From: Anaerolinea sp.
GTDB lineage: Bacteria > Chloroflexota > Anaerolineae > Anaerolineales > Anaerolineaceae
Reading direction: 5' to 3'
DNA length: 18,980 nucleotides
Assembly: GCA_020216845.1 (NCBI GenBank)
Contig: JAIWNK010000128.1
Location: 1-18,980, forward strand
Positions 7,114 to 14,512 of this stretch are shown here, piece by piece. The notes beneath the pieces were generated by a model. That model had not been told where the DNA came from. It did no database searches and saw nothing but the letters and a program-made list of their open reading frames with translations. Position numbers and translations under genes: made by a program. The first letter of the stretch is position 1. The number at the start of each line of letters is the position of its first letter.

Positions 7114-9038
7114 AGCATTGGCGTATTGGGCTTGAGCAAATTCGAAAAACCCGCTGGGCGGCGTTGCTGTTCACTTTGGCAGGCTTGGGTTGGTATGCCT
7201 GGCAGGCATGGGCTGCGGCGTTGACGGTACGTTCTTCCCTGGACGAGGGCAATTACCTGTATAAGGGGTATCTATTTGCAACGGGTGTGTATCAACCCTA
7301 TGCGCCCTATTCTCCCTGGCTGAATAAAATGCCTTTGTCATTTTTGATTCCGGGCTGGGTGCAGGCAATCTTTGGAGCGGGGTTGCGCACTGGGCGTATG
7401 TATGCGTTTGTTATTTCCTTGTTGCTGGTATTGGCGTTATGGCTGGCAAGCCGTCGCCTGGCGGGGCGTTGGTGGGGAGCTTTGTCCGTCTGGGCAATGG
7501 CGCTGAACCCGATGTTGATTAAGACATATGCTCAGGCGCTTTCGCAAGGATTGGCGGTGTGCCTCTTGTTATGGGCTTGTGCATTGATGTTGGGCGAACG
7601 GCGGCGTTGGCAGGTTTGGTTGGGGGCTGCGCTGCTCAGTGTGTTGACGTTGACCCGCGAGAATATGGTTTTGGCTGTGCCTTTTTTGCTGCTTTATGTG
7701 TTTTGGCGTTGGGGTTGGCGGATGGGGCTTTCGACGGTGGGGGTTACGCTTTTGACCTTGTCGGTGGGTCATGCGGCTTTTTGGCCCGGAATTTTGCGGA
7801 ATTGGGCCAAATGGTTGCCGTCCAGTCTGACCCCGTTTTTAGAGGCCTGGCGGCAGCCTAAGGGGGGCACGCGCACATACATACAGCAGATTTCTTTTTG
7901 GGAACAGATGCGGGTTTTTTTTGAGGGGATGCGCGATCATTTTTTGATGTTGGTTGGCCCACTGTTGGGATGGATGTCGGTAATGGGCCGTGGCTTGCGC
8001 CGTTGTTCTGATGACCGGCGTTTGGCCGTGACTTTGACGGCCATGCAGGCGGTTTTGATTGTTGCCCATTTATGGGCCTCAATCGGCATGGATTATTGCG
8101 TGTATTGTTATACTGGCTATTTGGCTTTCTTTTCGCCGGTTGGGTTGCTATTAACAGGGATTTTGCTGGCCAATTGGAATTGGGAAGCATTGCGTCCGGG
8201 CTGGGAGGCACTACGTAGGGGTACGTTGTTGATCGGTGTGCCTGTTTTGTTGGTGGGGGTGATGTTTAGTCAGGCTTCGCGCTTGCCCGATGCAGCGATT
8301 TATCGCTGGCTGGAACCCTGGTTATATGATCTGCGGGTGCCGCGTGTGAGTGGTGGGCGCTTTCAGCCTGGAACGATCGAACTGTGGCGCATGTTGGTGA
8401 ATAAGTTTTCGCTGGATGGGGATTTGGTGCGGGTGCAGCTTTTGCCATGGATGGGTGCGGTGGCAATTGGGCTTTTGGCATCGGGCGTGATGTTCCTGGT
8501 GGCGTTGGGCTTATGGCTTGGTTTGAGGCGGCGTTTGTCTTTTGCGGCGTTGACAGGAGCTGTGTTGTTGCTAATGGGCGGTGCTTTTTCGGCAACGATG
8601 TTCTTGAGCGGTGGGGTGACGCCCTATGATTGTGCTGGCAACACCGTTGCGCATTATGAAGCAGCGGGTCGTGACCTGGCAGGACGGATTCCGCCGGGGG
8701 CTACGATTGATTGGCGCGCTGGAGGCGGGCTTTCGCCGGCGTTGTTGTTGTATTTGCCGGGGGTAAAAATCTACCCGCCGCAGTTGAATGGTGTATACTC
8801 GTTTCGGCAGGGGGGGGATGCAGATGCTTTGTATGCTTATGGTTATTGGAATGAGGCGCTCAGTGAGCAGTTTATGGATGAAGCTGATTTTTTGATTGTT
8901 GCAACACGTCCATCGCTTGAAATTGAAACGGATGTTTTTGCGGCCGGCTTCCGTGAATTGGCTCCACCGCCGCCGCTTGAAGAATGTCCGCGCCGTTTGG
9001 AGGTGCGTTTGTTTGCCAAACCTGGAAAGGGAGAATGA
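7110..9038 (+). CDS. GT-C fold glycosyltransferase, family 39 (PMT/ArnT-like)
   Basis: A 642-residue polytopic protein with about twelve membrane segments. The first extracytoplasmic loop holds SSLDEGNYLYKGYL (42-55), with the Asp-Glu pair that is the catalytic signature of polyprenyl-phosphate-dependent GT-C enzymes. SPWLNKMPLSFLIPG (68-82) follows, the proline-rich part typical of family 39. After the last membrane segment, a region of roughly 110 residues looks soluble and contains AGRDLAGRIPPG and VATRPSLEIE. The enzyme should transfer a sugar from a lipid-phosphate donor to a glycan, lipid or protein outside the cytoplasm. ATG 7110 overlaps the previous stop (ATGA) and has no SD. A G8 run at 8810-8817 lies at codons 567-570. 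The acceptor is unknown. Confidence 0.83.
   Translation: MKHWRIGLEQIRKTRWAALLFTLAGLGWYAWQAWAAALTVRSSLDEGNYLYKGYLFATGVYQPYAPYSPWLNKMPLSFLIPGWVQAIFGAGLRTGRMYAFVISLLLVLALWLASRRLAGRWWGALSVWAMALNPMLIKTYAQALSQGLAVCLLLWACALMLGERRRWQVWLGAALLSVLTLTRENMVLAVPFLLLYVFWRWGWRMGLSTVGVTLLTLSVGHAAFWPGILRNWAKWLPSSLTPFLEAWRQPKGGTRTYIQQISFWEQMRVFFEGMRDHFLMLVGPLLGWMSVMGRGLRRCSDDRRLAVTLTAMQAVLIVAHLWASIGMDYCVYCYTGYLAFFSPVGLLLTGILLANWNWEALRPGWEALRRGTLLIGVPVLLVGVMFSQASRLPDAAIYRWLEPWLYDLRVPRVSGGRFQPGTIELWRMLVNKFSLDGDLVRVQLLPWMGAVAIGLLASGVMFLVALGLWLGLRRRLSFAALTGAVLLLMGGAFSATMFLSGGVTPYDCAGNTVAHYEAAGRDLAGRIPPGATIDWRAGGGLSPALLLYLPGVKIYPPQLNGVYSFRQGGDADALYAYGYWNEALSEQFMDEADFLIVATRPSLEIETDVFAAGFRELAPPPPLEECPRRLEVRLFAKPGKGE
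8810..8817 (+). repeat. Eight-G homopolymer inside the GT-C gene
   Basis: The run spans codons 567-570 (Gln-Gly-Gly-Asp) in the C-terminal soluble part of the 7110-9038 gene. It may be prone to slippage but lies late in the gene. Confidence 0.9.
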
Positions 9039-9997
9039 GCTTGCAATCGGAATCGAATTTTAAAACGAAGAAAAGCTTTCCGTTCCTGCGTGTTTTGGGA
9101 ACGATCATTTCGTTGGGGTTGGTGGTTTATTTGATGGTGCGCGAGTGGGCATCTGTCGTTGCAGCTGTTGCTGAAATCCCCTGGTATGTGTTTGTAGCCG
9201 TCATGTTGTTGACGTTTGCCTCTCGTTTGTCCGTTGCAACGCGTTGGTATGTGCTGTTGCGCTCTGGCGGCAGCGATATTCGCTTTGTGGATGCTTTACG
9301 TTTGGTGTTCGCTGGTTTGTTCGCTTCGAATTTTTTGCCGACGACGGTGGGGGGCGATGTGGTTCGGTTTGGTGGAACGTTGCGCTTTAAAATAGAACCA
9401 GCTTTGGGGGCGGCGTCGTTGGTGATGGATCGTTTGGTAGGGATGGCGGGCATGGCAACGGTGTTGCCAATTGGATTGGTGCGGTTCTTCAGTATGCCGT
9501 TGCCAGCTTTGCCGGAGAACGGTTTGCCTGATTTGAAGCTCGATGCAGTTTCTGCGCCGGCAGCATTGGCCTGGCTGGGACGCAAATTGCGCTCTTTTTG
9601 GGATTCTGGGTGGCGAGCGATGCGCTTGTGGTTGATGCATCCAATGGGCTTGCTGTGGGCGTATTTATGCACCTGGGGACACATGCTGTCTTTGTTTGTC
9701 ACTGTTTGGTGGTTGTTGATGGTGATGGGACAGCCGATTTCTTTTTGGATGGTAGCAGGCTTGTGGAGCATGAGCTATTTTTTCACTTTGCTGCCGATCT
9801 CGGTCAATGGGTTGGGGTTGCAAGAGCTATCCCTGGCATTTCTGTTTACCAATTATGGGGATGTGTCGCTGCATAGCGTGGTGGTGATGGCTGTGGTGGT
9901 GCGGGTTTTGCAAATTTTGGCCAGTTTGCCTGGGGCATTGTTTGTGCCTGGACTCTTGCAGTCTGAAGACAAGTCGGTAAAGGGAGATGTCGCATGA
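9035..9997 (+). CDS. UPF0104 / lysylphosphatidylglycerol-synthase-TM family membrane protein (copy 2)
   Basis: A 320-residue paralogue of the 6199-7113 product. It shares ALRLVFAGLFASNFLPTTVGGDVVR (split here as LVFAGLFASNF then LPTTVGGDVVR, about 90-111), the MDRL segment at 131-134, and LPISVNGLGLQE at 253-264. It adds a short polar N-terminus (SLQSESNFKTKKS) and a polar tail. It has about seven to eight membrane segments and probably a transporter or flippase-like role for a lipid-linked substrate. The start chosen is ATG 9035, which overlaps the previous TGA by 4 bp and has AAAGG at 9026-9030 upstream. A start at 8984 would overlap the previous gene by 55 bp and add residues unlike the paralogue. 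It sits directly between two GT-C-type genes. Confidence 0.85.
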   Translation: MSLQSESNFKTKKSFPFLRVLGTIISLGLVVYLMVREWASVVAAVAEIPWYVFVAVMLLTFASRLSVATRWYVLLRSGGSDIRFVDALRLVFAGLFASNFLPTTVGGDVVRFGGTLRFKIEPALGAASLVMDRLVGMAGMATVLPIGLVRFFSMPLPALPENGLPDLKLDAVSAPAALAWLGRKLRSFWDSGWRAMRLWLMHPMGLLWAYLCTWGHMLSLFVTVWWLLMVMGQPISFWMVAGLWSMSYFFTLLPISVNGLGLQELSLAFLFTNYGDVSLHSVVVMAVVVRVLQILASLPGALFVPGLLQSEDKSVKGDVA

Positions 9998-11961
9998 AAC
10001 AGGAGATTTGGCTGCGCCGGTTTGTCTTGGCAGTGACTCTTGTGCTGACCATCTTGATGGGACGGATGGTTTTGTTGAATACGTTGAGCATGGGGGGATT
10101 CTTTGCCAATCGCTATGCGACGATTTGGGCTTTGGTAAGTCTTGGGGTAGGGGGAGTATTGATTGCGGTTGTTTTGATTGGCCTGGCTTTGGAACGTGGG
10201 CATGGCGTAGATTGGCTGCCAAAATTGGAGCAGAAACTGGTTGGGGGTGGGTTGATGGTGGCGCTGGCGTTGCTTGGTTTGATGCTGGTGGGAATGTATG
10301 TGCTGGTGTATCAGGCACAACCGGATCGCCTAACTGCTGCTTTGCCACGTTTGTGGTTGTTATGGATGGCTGCTTTGCTTTCAATGCCGATTTTGAAAGC
10401 CTGGCTGCGAATAACTTCACCTGCCTGGGCTTTTTGGGTTTCCTTGATGGTTTGGGGCGGGGCTTTTGTTGTGTATAGTTTTGTGCCGCAGGTGAACAAT
10501 TTTCCCTTCTCGTTGGGGTGGTCAGAAGGTAGTCGTTTTTACAATGCTTCTATGTTTTTCTCAGAAGCGGTGTATGGACAACGGTTGCCTTTGCCTGTGT
10601 TGCATCCCACACGGTATGCCATGCAGTCACTGCCTTTTGTGTTGGGGAATTCACCGATTTGGGTGCATCGCTTGTGGCAGGTTTTGTTGTGGTTGGGGTG
10701 CACAATTTTGGGAGCATGGTTGCTGGCGCGCCGGTTGCAGCTCGAATCCGCCTGGCAAAGGGCTGCGTTGACGCTGTTGGGCGGGCTGTTCCTGTTTCAA
10801 GGACCGGTCTATTATCATTTGATGGTGTGTTCGTATTTGGTTTTGGCCGGGTTTTCAAAACAAAAACCCTGGCGCACGTTGATCCTGGTGCTGCTGTCTT
10901 CTGTATGGGCAGGCCTGAGCCGATTGAATTGGTATCCGATGCCGGGCGTGTTGGCAGCGTTGTTGTATTTTTTGGAGGTGCCTCTGCCCGATTCGGGAGA
11001 GGGTTGGTTGCGGCGTTGGCTGCGTTATGCAACCTGGCCTGTTGCGTGGGCGTTGGGTGGCACCGGCCTGGCATTTGCGGTGAGCAAATTGTATGAGCGA
11101 CTTTCAGGAAATCCGGTGCAAGTGTTTGGCTCAGCAACGGAATCACCCTTGCTGTGGAATCGCTTGTGGCCGAATGCGACGTATCCGTTGGGCATTTTGC
11201 AGGCGGCATTGTTGGCGGTCTTGCCCATGGTGGTGGCGATCATTTTGGTTTTGCTGAAGAGGGCAAAGGGCGGTGAGCGCTGGCATGGTTTGCGCCTTGC
11301 TGGGGTTGCAGCGATCTTGATTGTCTTTTTGGCGGGCGGAATGGTGGTGAGCGTTAAGGTTGGTGGGGGAAGTAATTTGCATAATCTGGATGCTTTCTTG
11401 TTGTTGGAATTGGTGGTTGGTGTTTACATTGTGTGGGGACGGTTTGAGCCGGATGCAGGGACGACGCTAGCAGTTCGTCCGGGCGTGTTCTTGGTCTTTG
11501 CTTTGGCGCTTATTCCGACGCTGTGGCCGGTGTATAGTGGTGCGTCATTGTACTTTTCCTCTCCGCAAACCGTGCTGGAGGAACGACAAACATTACAACG
11601 AATTTTGGATGAGGCGAATCAACAACCGGGGCCGGTGCTGTTCATTTCTGAACGTCAACTGTTGACCTTTCATTTGGTGCAAGTGCGAGAATTTGAGCCG
11701 GAATATGAAAAGGTTTTTTTGATGGAGATGGCCATGGCAGGCAATTCGTTCTATTTGGAACGATTCTATGATGATTTGCAGCATCAGCGCTTTTCTTTAA
11801 TTGTCGCTGAGCCACTGAATGCCAATCTTCAGGATGCGCGCTATGCATTTTCTGAAGAGAACAATTTGTGGGTTGAGCGGGTTGAGCTGCCAATTTTGGC
11901 GCGTTATCAGCTCAAAGAAAAAATCAATTCTACCGTTAGTATCTATGAACCGAAACGATAA
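9994..11961 (+). CDS. Large polytopic membrane protein, GT-C-like glycosyltransferase candidate
   Basis: A 655-residue protein with about twelve hydrophobic segments and a soluble C-terminal region of roughly 120 residues that starts near SPQTVLEERQTLQRIL. A loop after the fifth segment reads FSLGWSEGSRFYNAS (172-186) and is followed by LPVLHPTRYAMQSLP (200-214). The layout resembles the catalytic loop of GT-C enzymes, but the expected Asp is absent and Ser-Glu stands at that place. AGGGAG at 9981-9986 lies seven bases before ATG 9994, which overlaps the previous stop (ATGA). I do not recognise a named family. Its position after a UPF0104 gene mirrors the earlier UPF0104/GT-C pair, which supports a lipid-linked sugar transferase role. 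Confidence 0.65.
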   Translation: MKQEIWLRRFVLAVTLVLTILMGRMVLLNTLSMGGFFANRYATIWALVSLGVGGVLIAVVLIGLALERGHGVDWLPKLEQKLVGGGLMVALALLGLMLVGMYVLVYQAQPDRLTAALPRLWLLWMAALLSMPILKAWLRITSPAWAFWVSLMVWGGAFVVYSFVPQVNNFPFSLGWSEGSRFYNASMFFSEAVYGQRLPLPVLHPTRYAMQSLPFVLGNSPIWVHRLWQVLLWLGCTILGAWLLARRLQLESAWQRAALTLLGGLFLFQGPVYYHLMVCSYLVLAGFSKQKPWRTLILVLLSSVWAGLSRLNWYPMPGVLAALLYFLEVPLPDSGEGWLRRWLRYATWPVAWALGGTGLAFAVSKLYERLSGNPVQVFGSATESPLLWNRLWPNATYPLGILQAALLAVLPMVVAIILVLLKRAKGGERWHGLRLAGVAAILIVFLAGGMVVSVKVGGGSNLHNLDAFLLLELVVGVYIVWGRFEPDAGTTLAVRPGVFLVFALALIPTLWPVYSGASLYFSSPQTVLEERQTLQRILDEANQQPGPVLFISERQLLTFHLVQVREFEPEYEKVFLMEMAMAGNSFYLERFYDDLQHQRFSLIVAEPLNANLQDARYAFSEENNLWVERVELPILARYQLKEKINSTVSIYEPKR

Positions 11962-11962
11962 A

Positions 11963-14512
11963 ATGACCAAGCAATGGTGGCAGGTCAGGTTGCCCTGGCT
12001 GTTGAGTGGCCTGGGGGGGGGGTTGGCATTGGTAGCCTTGATGCGAATTCCGGGCGAGGGGATATCGGTGCAGCGCCTGGCATTGGCTGGGACGCTGCTT
12101 TTGGGCGGCGTTGCTTGCTTCTCAGGGGTGTTTGTCCGTTGGGAAAAACATGCCTGGGCTACCTGGTTGTGGAAGCAGCGTTGGTTGAATGGGGTGATAT
12201 TGCTAGCGCTGGCGCTGGGGTGGCTGGCGCTGTTTTTGCCCGAGTATTGGTTTGGGGTTGGAATGGCGTATGCACAACGGTTGCGGCCATTGGTTTTGTG
12301 GGTCGGTTGGGTTGGGGTGCTGGCTGCACTGATCCGTTTTGACGTTTGGCAGGCGGGGCGTAGTGCCTTGGCTGCTTTGCGCGCCGAACCGTTGCAGTTT
12401 TGGTGGCTGGTTGCCGGAATCGTGGGGGTGTTTGTCCTGGTTGTTGGTTTGGGGCGGATCACTGGCTTGGGGGTGAAAGCGGACGACCGTTTTTGGAATG
12501 AGGCAGGAGCACCGGTTTTGGGTGTGCAGGTTTTAATCGGCCTCGTTGCGGCTTGGGGCATGGCTCGTTGGGGTGGGCGCACGCGTTGGTGGGCTTGGGC
12601 GGCGGGCCTGGCTTTGTGGTTGGCAGCAGTTGTGATTTGGTCTGCGCAGCCGATGTTGCCCAGTTATTTTGCACCTGGCCCTTACCCGCCCTCCAATCAG
12701 TTTTATCCGTACTCGGATGCAGCATTGTATGATGTTGGGGCACAATATGTGTTGCTGGGGCGGGGAATTTTGAATCATCAGTATATGGACAAGCCGCTGT
12801 ACGTGGCGATGTTGTCCATGTTCCACGCTTTTGCCGGTCAGCGTTATCAGGCGGTGATTTTCGTGCAGATTCTGTTGCTGGCCTTTTTGCCTGTTGTGCT
12901 GTTTGTTTTGGGCAAGTCGCTGCGTGGGGTAGGGTTGGGCGCATTTTTGGGGGTTTTGATGATTTTCAAGGAGCGCAATGCAATTGCCGCAACGCTTGAT
13001 ATTCAAGTCTCGCATTCAAAATTAATGATGGCGGAGCTGCCGGTTGCGCTGGCCCTGGCCGGATTGGCCTTGACGGGCTTTTTTTGGTTGCGTCAACCGC
13101 AGCATGGCAAACGTTGGGCTGTTTTGGCGGGCGCGTTGGCGGGGGCAGCTGTGTTAATTCGGCCAAATGCGTTCCTGGCTGTGGTGGCATTGGTTGTGCT
13201 GTGGCTGTTGGCGCGTTGGCGACCTGATGGCTGGCGGCGTAGTTTGGTTGCGTTGGGTTTGTTCGCGGTGGTGTTTGGTGTGTGCTTTTTGCCCTGGATG
13301 ATGAATACGCCGGCGGGGATGGAGCAACCTTATTTGGTGTTGAAGATACGGCAAATTATTGAAACCCGTTATCAAGCGCCAACAAGTGGAAATGGTCACA
13401 ACAATCTGGTGGTTGCGCCCCTGAAGGAGCATATCAATGAGGCAGGCATAGGAGGTGTGTTTTACAATCAGGCGATGCTCCAGCAAATGCTCGAAGATGG
13501 TCAAAAGAGCCTGGTGTGGGCATTGGTCAATCACTGGCTGCACAATCAATGGCTGACGGTGTTGAGTTTGCCGAACACTTTTGCGTTGAAAGATCTTTCG
13601 CATACTTTGCAGGCGCCCTATTGGCAAGATGTGCGCTCTTGGGATGGTACCTTGGACTGGGAGCAGACATTGTTGACGTGGGGCAATCTGGTGCTGGTGG
13701 CATTAGGGATTGGTGATGCCTGGCGGCGATGGCGTTGGGCCGGGGTGCTGCCATTGGCAATGCAGTTGGGATATTTCCTTGCCAATGGATTGGCGCGTAA
13801 TTCGGGGGCGCGTTATCTGGTTGCGGTGGATTGGGTAACGTTGATCTATTATGGTTGGGGCTTGCTGATGCTTTTGGGATGGCTTGGAGCGCACTGGAGA
13901 AACGGTTCAGAAGTTGATAGCGTCGCGCCAAGCGCATTTCCTAAGGGTGGGCTTGCCTTTGCCGCTGTTTTGATGCTGTCTTGCGTCAGCTTGCCTTTGT
14001 TGGATGAGCTTGTGCCTGATCGCTATGGTCAACAGCTTGATCGGCAAGCTGTGTGGGAGCAATTGCAAAAAGCTGGCTTGTTGGCGGAGGCTGGGCTGGA
14101 TACGAATGAGGGGCGGGCTTATTTCTTTGATGAGGCGCTGGTGTTGGAGGGACGGGCATTGTACCCGCGCTTTTACTATCATGACCAGGGAGAACCTACG
14201 TCGAAATCGAGTGGCACTTCACCTTTGGCCATGCTGTATCAGCGACCGTATCCGCGCCTGACCTGGATTTTGCTTTCCAACGATTTTTATCGGTTTGTGC
14301 TCTTGCCAATGAATGCGCCGCCCAGCAATCAATTGCCAGATGCGCCGGATGTGATTGTGTTGGCTTGTCCGGGAGAACAATGGTTTGCCGTGGATGCACA
14401 GGCGGTATTCATTCTCGGGCAGGAGCCTCAGGTGTTGCTTCGTTCTCCACAGGCGGGGTTGCGCTGTCCGCTGCCAGAGCCCGTGTGCGACTTGAATCAT
14501 ACATGTCGCTAG
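11963..14512 (+). CDS. Very large polytopic membrane protein, GT-C-like glycosyltransferase candidate
   Basis: An 849-residue protein with about fifteen hydrophobic segments. A long extracytoplasmic loop before the middle of the protein reads PYSDAALYDVGAQYVLLG (Asp252 and Asp257) and continues to HQYMDKPLYVAMLSMFHAF. This is an acidic loop plus the KP-x-Y region seen in GT-C enzymes. The last 130 residues look soluble and end in a Cys-rich tail. The start is uncertain. ATG 11963 follows the previous TAA after one base. ATG 11945 is in frame, overlaps the previous gene by 17 bp and adds six residues. Neither has an SD. A ten-G run at 12013-12022 interrupts codons 17-20. The 3' end overlaps the convergent polymerase gene by 104 bp. 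The substrate is unknown. Confidence 0.65.
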   Translation: MTKQWWQVRLPWLLSGLGGGLALVALMRIPGEGISVQRLALAGTLLLGGVACFSGVFVRWEKHAWATWLWKQRWLNGVILLALALGWLALFLPEYWFGVGMAYAQRLRPLVLWVGWVGVLAALIRFDVWQAGRSALAALRAEPLQFWWLVAGIVGVFVLVVGLGRITGLGVKADDRFWNEAGAPVLGVQVLIGLVAAWGMARWGGRTRWWAWAAGLALWLAAVVIWSAQPMLPSYFAPGPYPPSNQFYPYSDAALYDVGAQYVLLGRGILNHQYMDKPLYVAMLSMFHAFAGQRYQAVIFVQILLLAFLPVVLFVLGKSLRGVGLGAFLGVLMIFKERNAIAATLDIQVSHSKLMMAELPVALALAGLALTGFFWLRQPQHGKRWAVLAGALAGAAVLIRPNAFLAVVALVVLWLLARWRPDGWRRSLVALGLFAVVFGVCFLPWMMNTPAGMEQPYLVLKIRQIIETRYQAPTSGNGHNNLVVAPLKEHINEAGIGGVFYNQAMLQQMLEDGQKSLVWALVNHWLHNQWLTVLSLPNTFALKDLSHTLQAPYWQDVRSWDGTLDWEQTLLTWGNLVLVALGIGDAWRRWRWAGVLPLAMQLGYFLANGLARNSGARYLVAVDWVTLIYYGWGLLMLLGWLGAHWRNGSEVDSVAPSAFPKGGLAFAAVLMLSCVSLPLLDELVPDRYGQQLDRQAVWEQLQKAGLLAEAGLDTNEGRAYFFDEALVLEGRALYPRFYYHDQGEPTSKSSGTSPLAMLYQRPYPRLTWILLSNDFYRFVLLPMNAPPSNQLPDAPDVIVLACPGEQWFAVDAQAVFILGQEPQVLLRSPQAGLRCPLPEPVCDLNHTCR
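12013..12022 (+). repeat. Ten-G homopolymer near the 5' end of a GT-C-like gene
   Basis: Ten consecutive G residues form part of codons 17-20 (Leu-Gly-Gly-Gly) in the first membrane segment. Loss of one G brings TAG 12033-12035 into frame. Gain of one G leads to a stop ending at 12342. Confidence 0.95.

Noticed and set aside
8984..9034. Upstream start for the second UPF0104 gene
   Set aside because: It would overlap the GT-C gene by 55 bp and add residues unlike the paralogue; ATG 9035 has an SD-like sequence and an ATGA overlap.
11819..11944. Upstream start for the 11963 gene
   Set aside because: It would overlap the previous gene by over 140 bp and add a Cys/Lys-rich stretch read from the antiphase of that gene.
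12190..12235. GCTGGCGCTGG-like short repeats
   Set aside because: They reflect Leu-Ala-Leu codons in membrane helices; similar strings occur in other membrane genes here, and no array structure is present.
11974..12342. A 122-codon plus-strand frame inside the last GT-C-like gene
   Set aside because: It is the +1 frame of the 11963 gene. It is of interest only as what would be read after gain of one G in the G10 run.
11797..12582. A 261-codon minus-strand frame
   Set aside because: It is a shadow of two plus-strand membrane genes, with composition typical of antisense frames and no domain.
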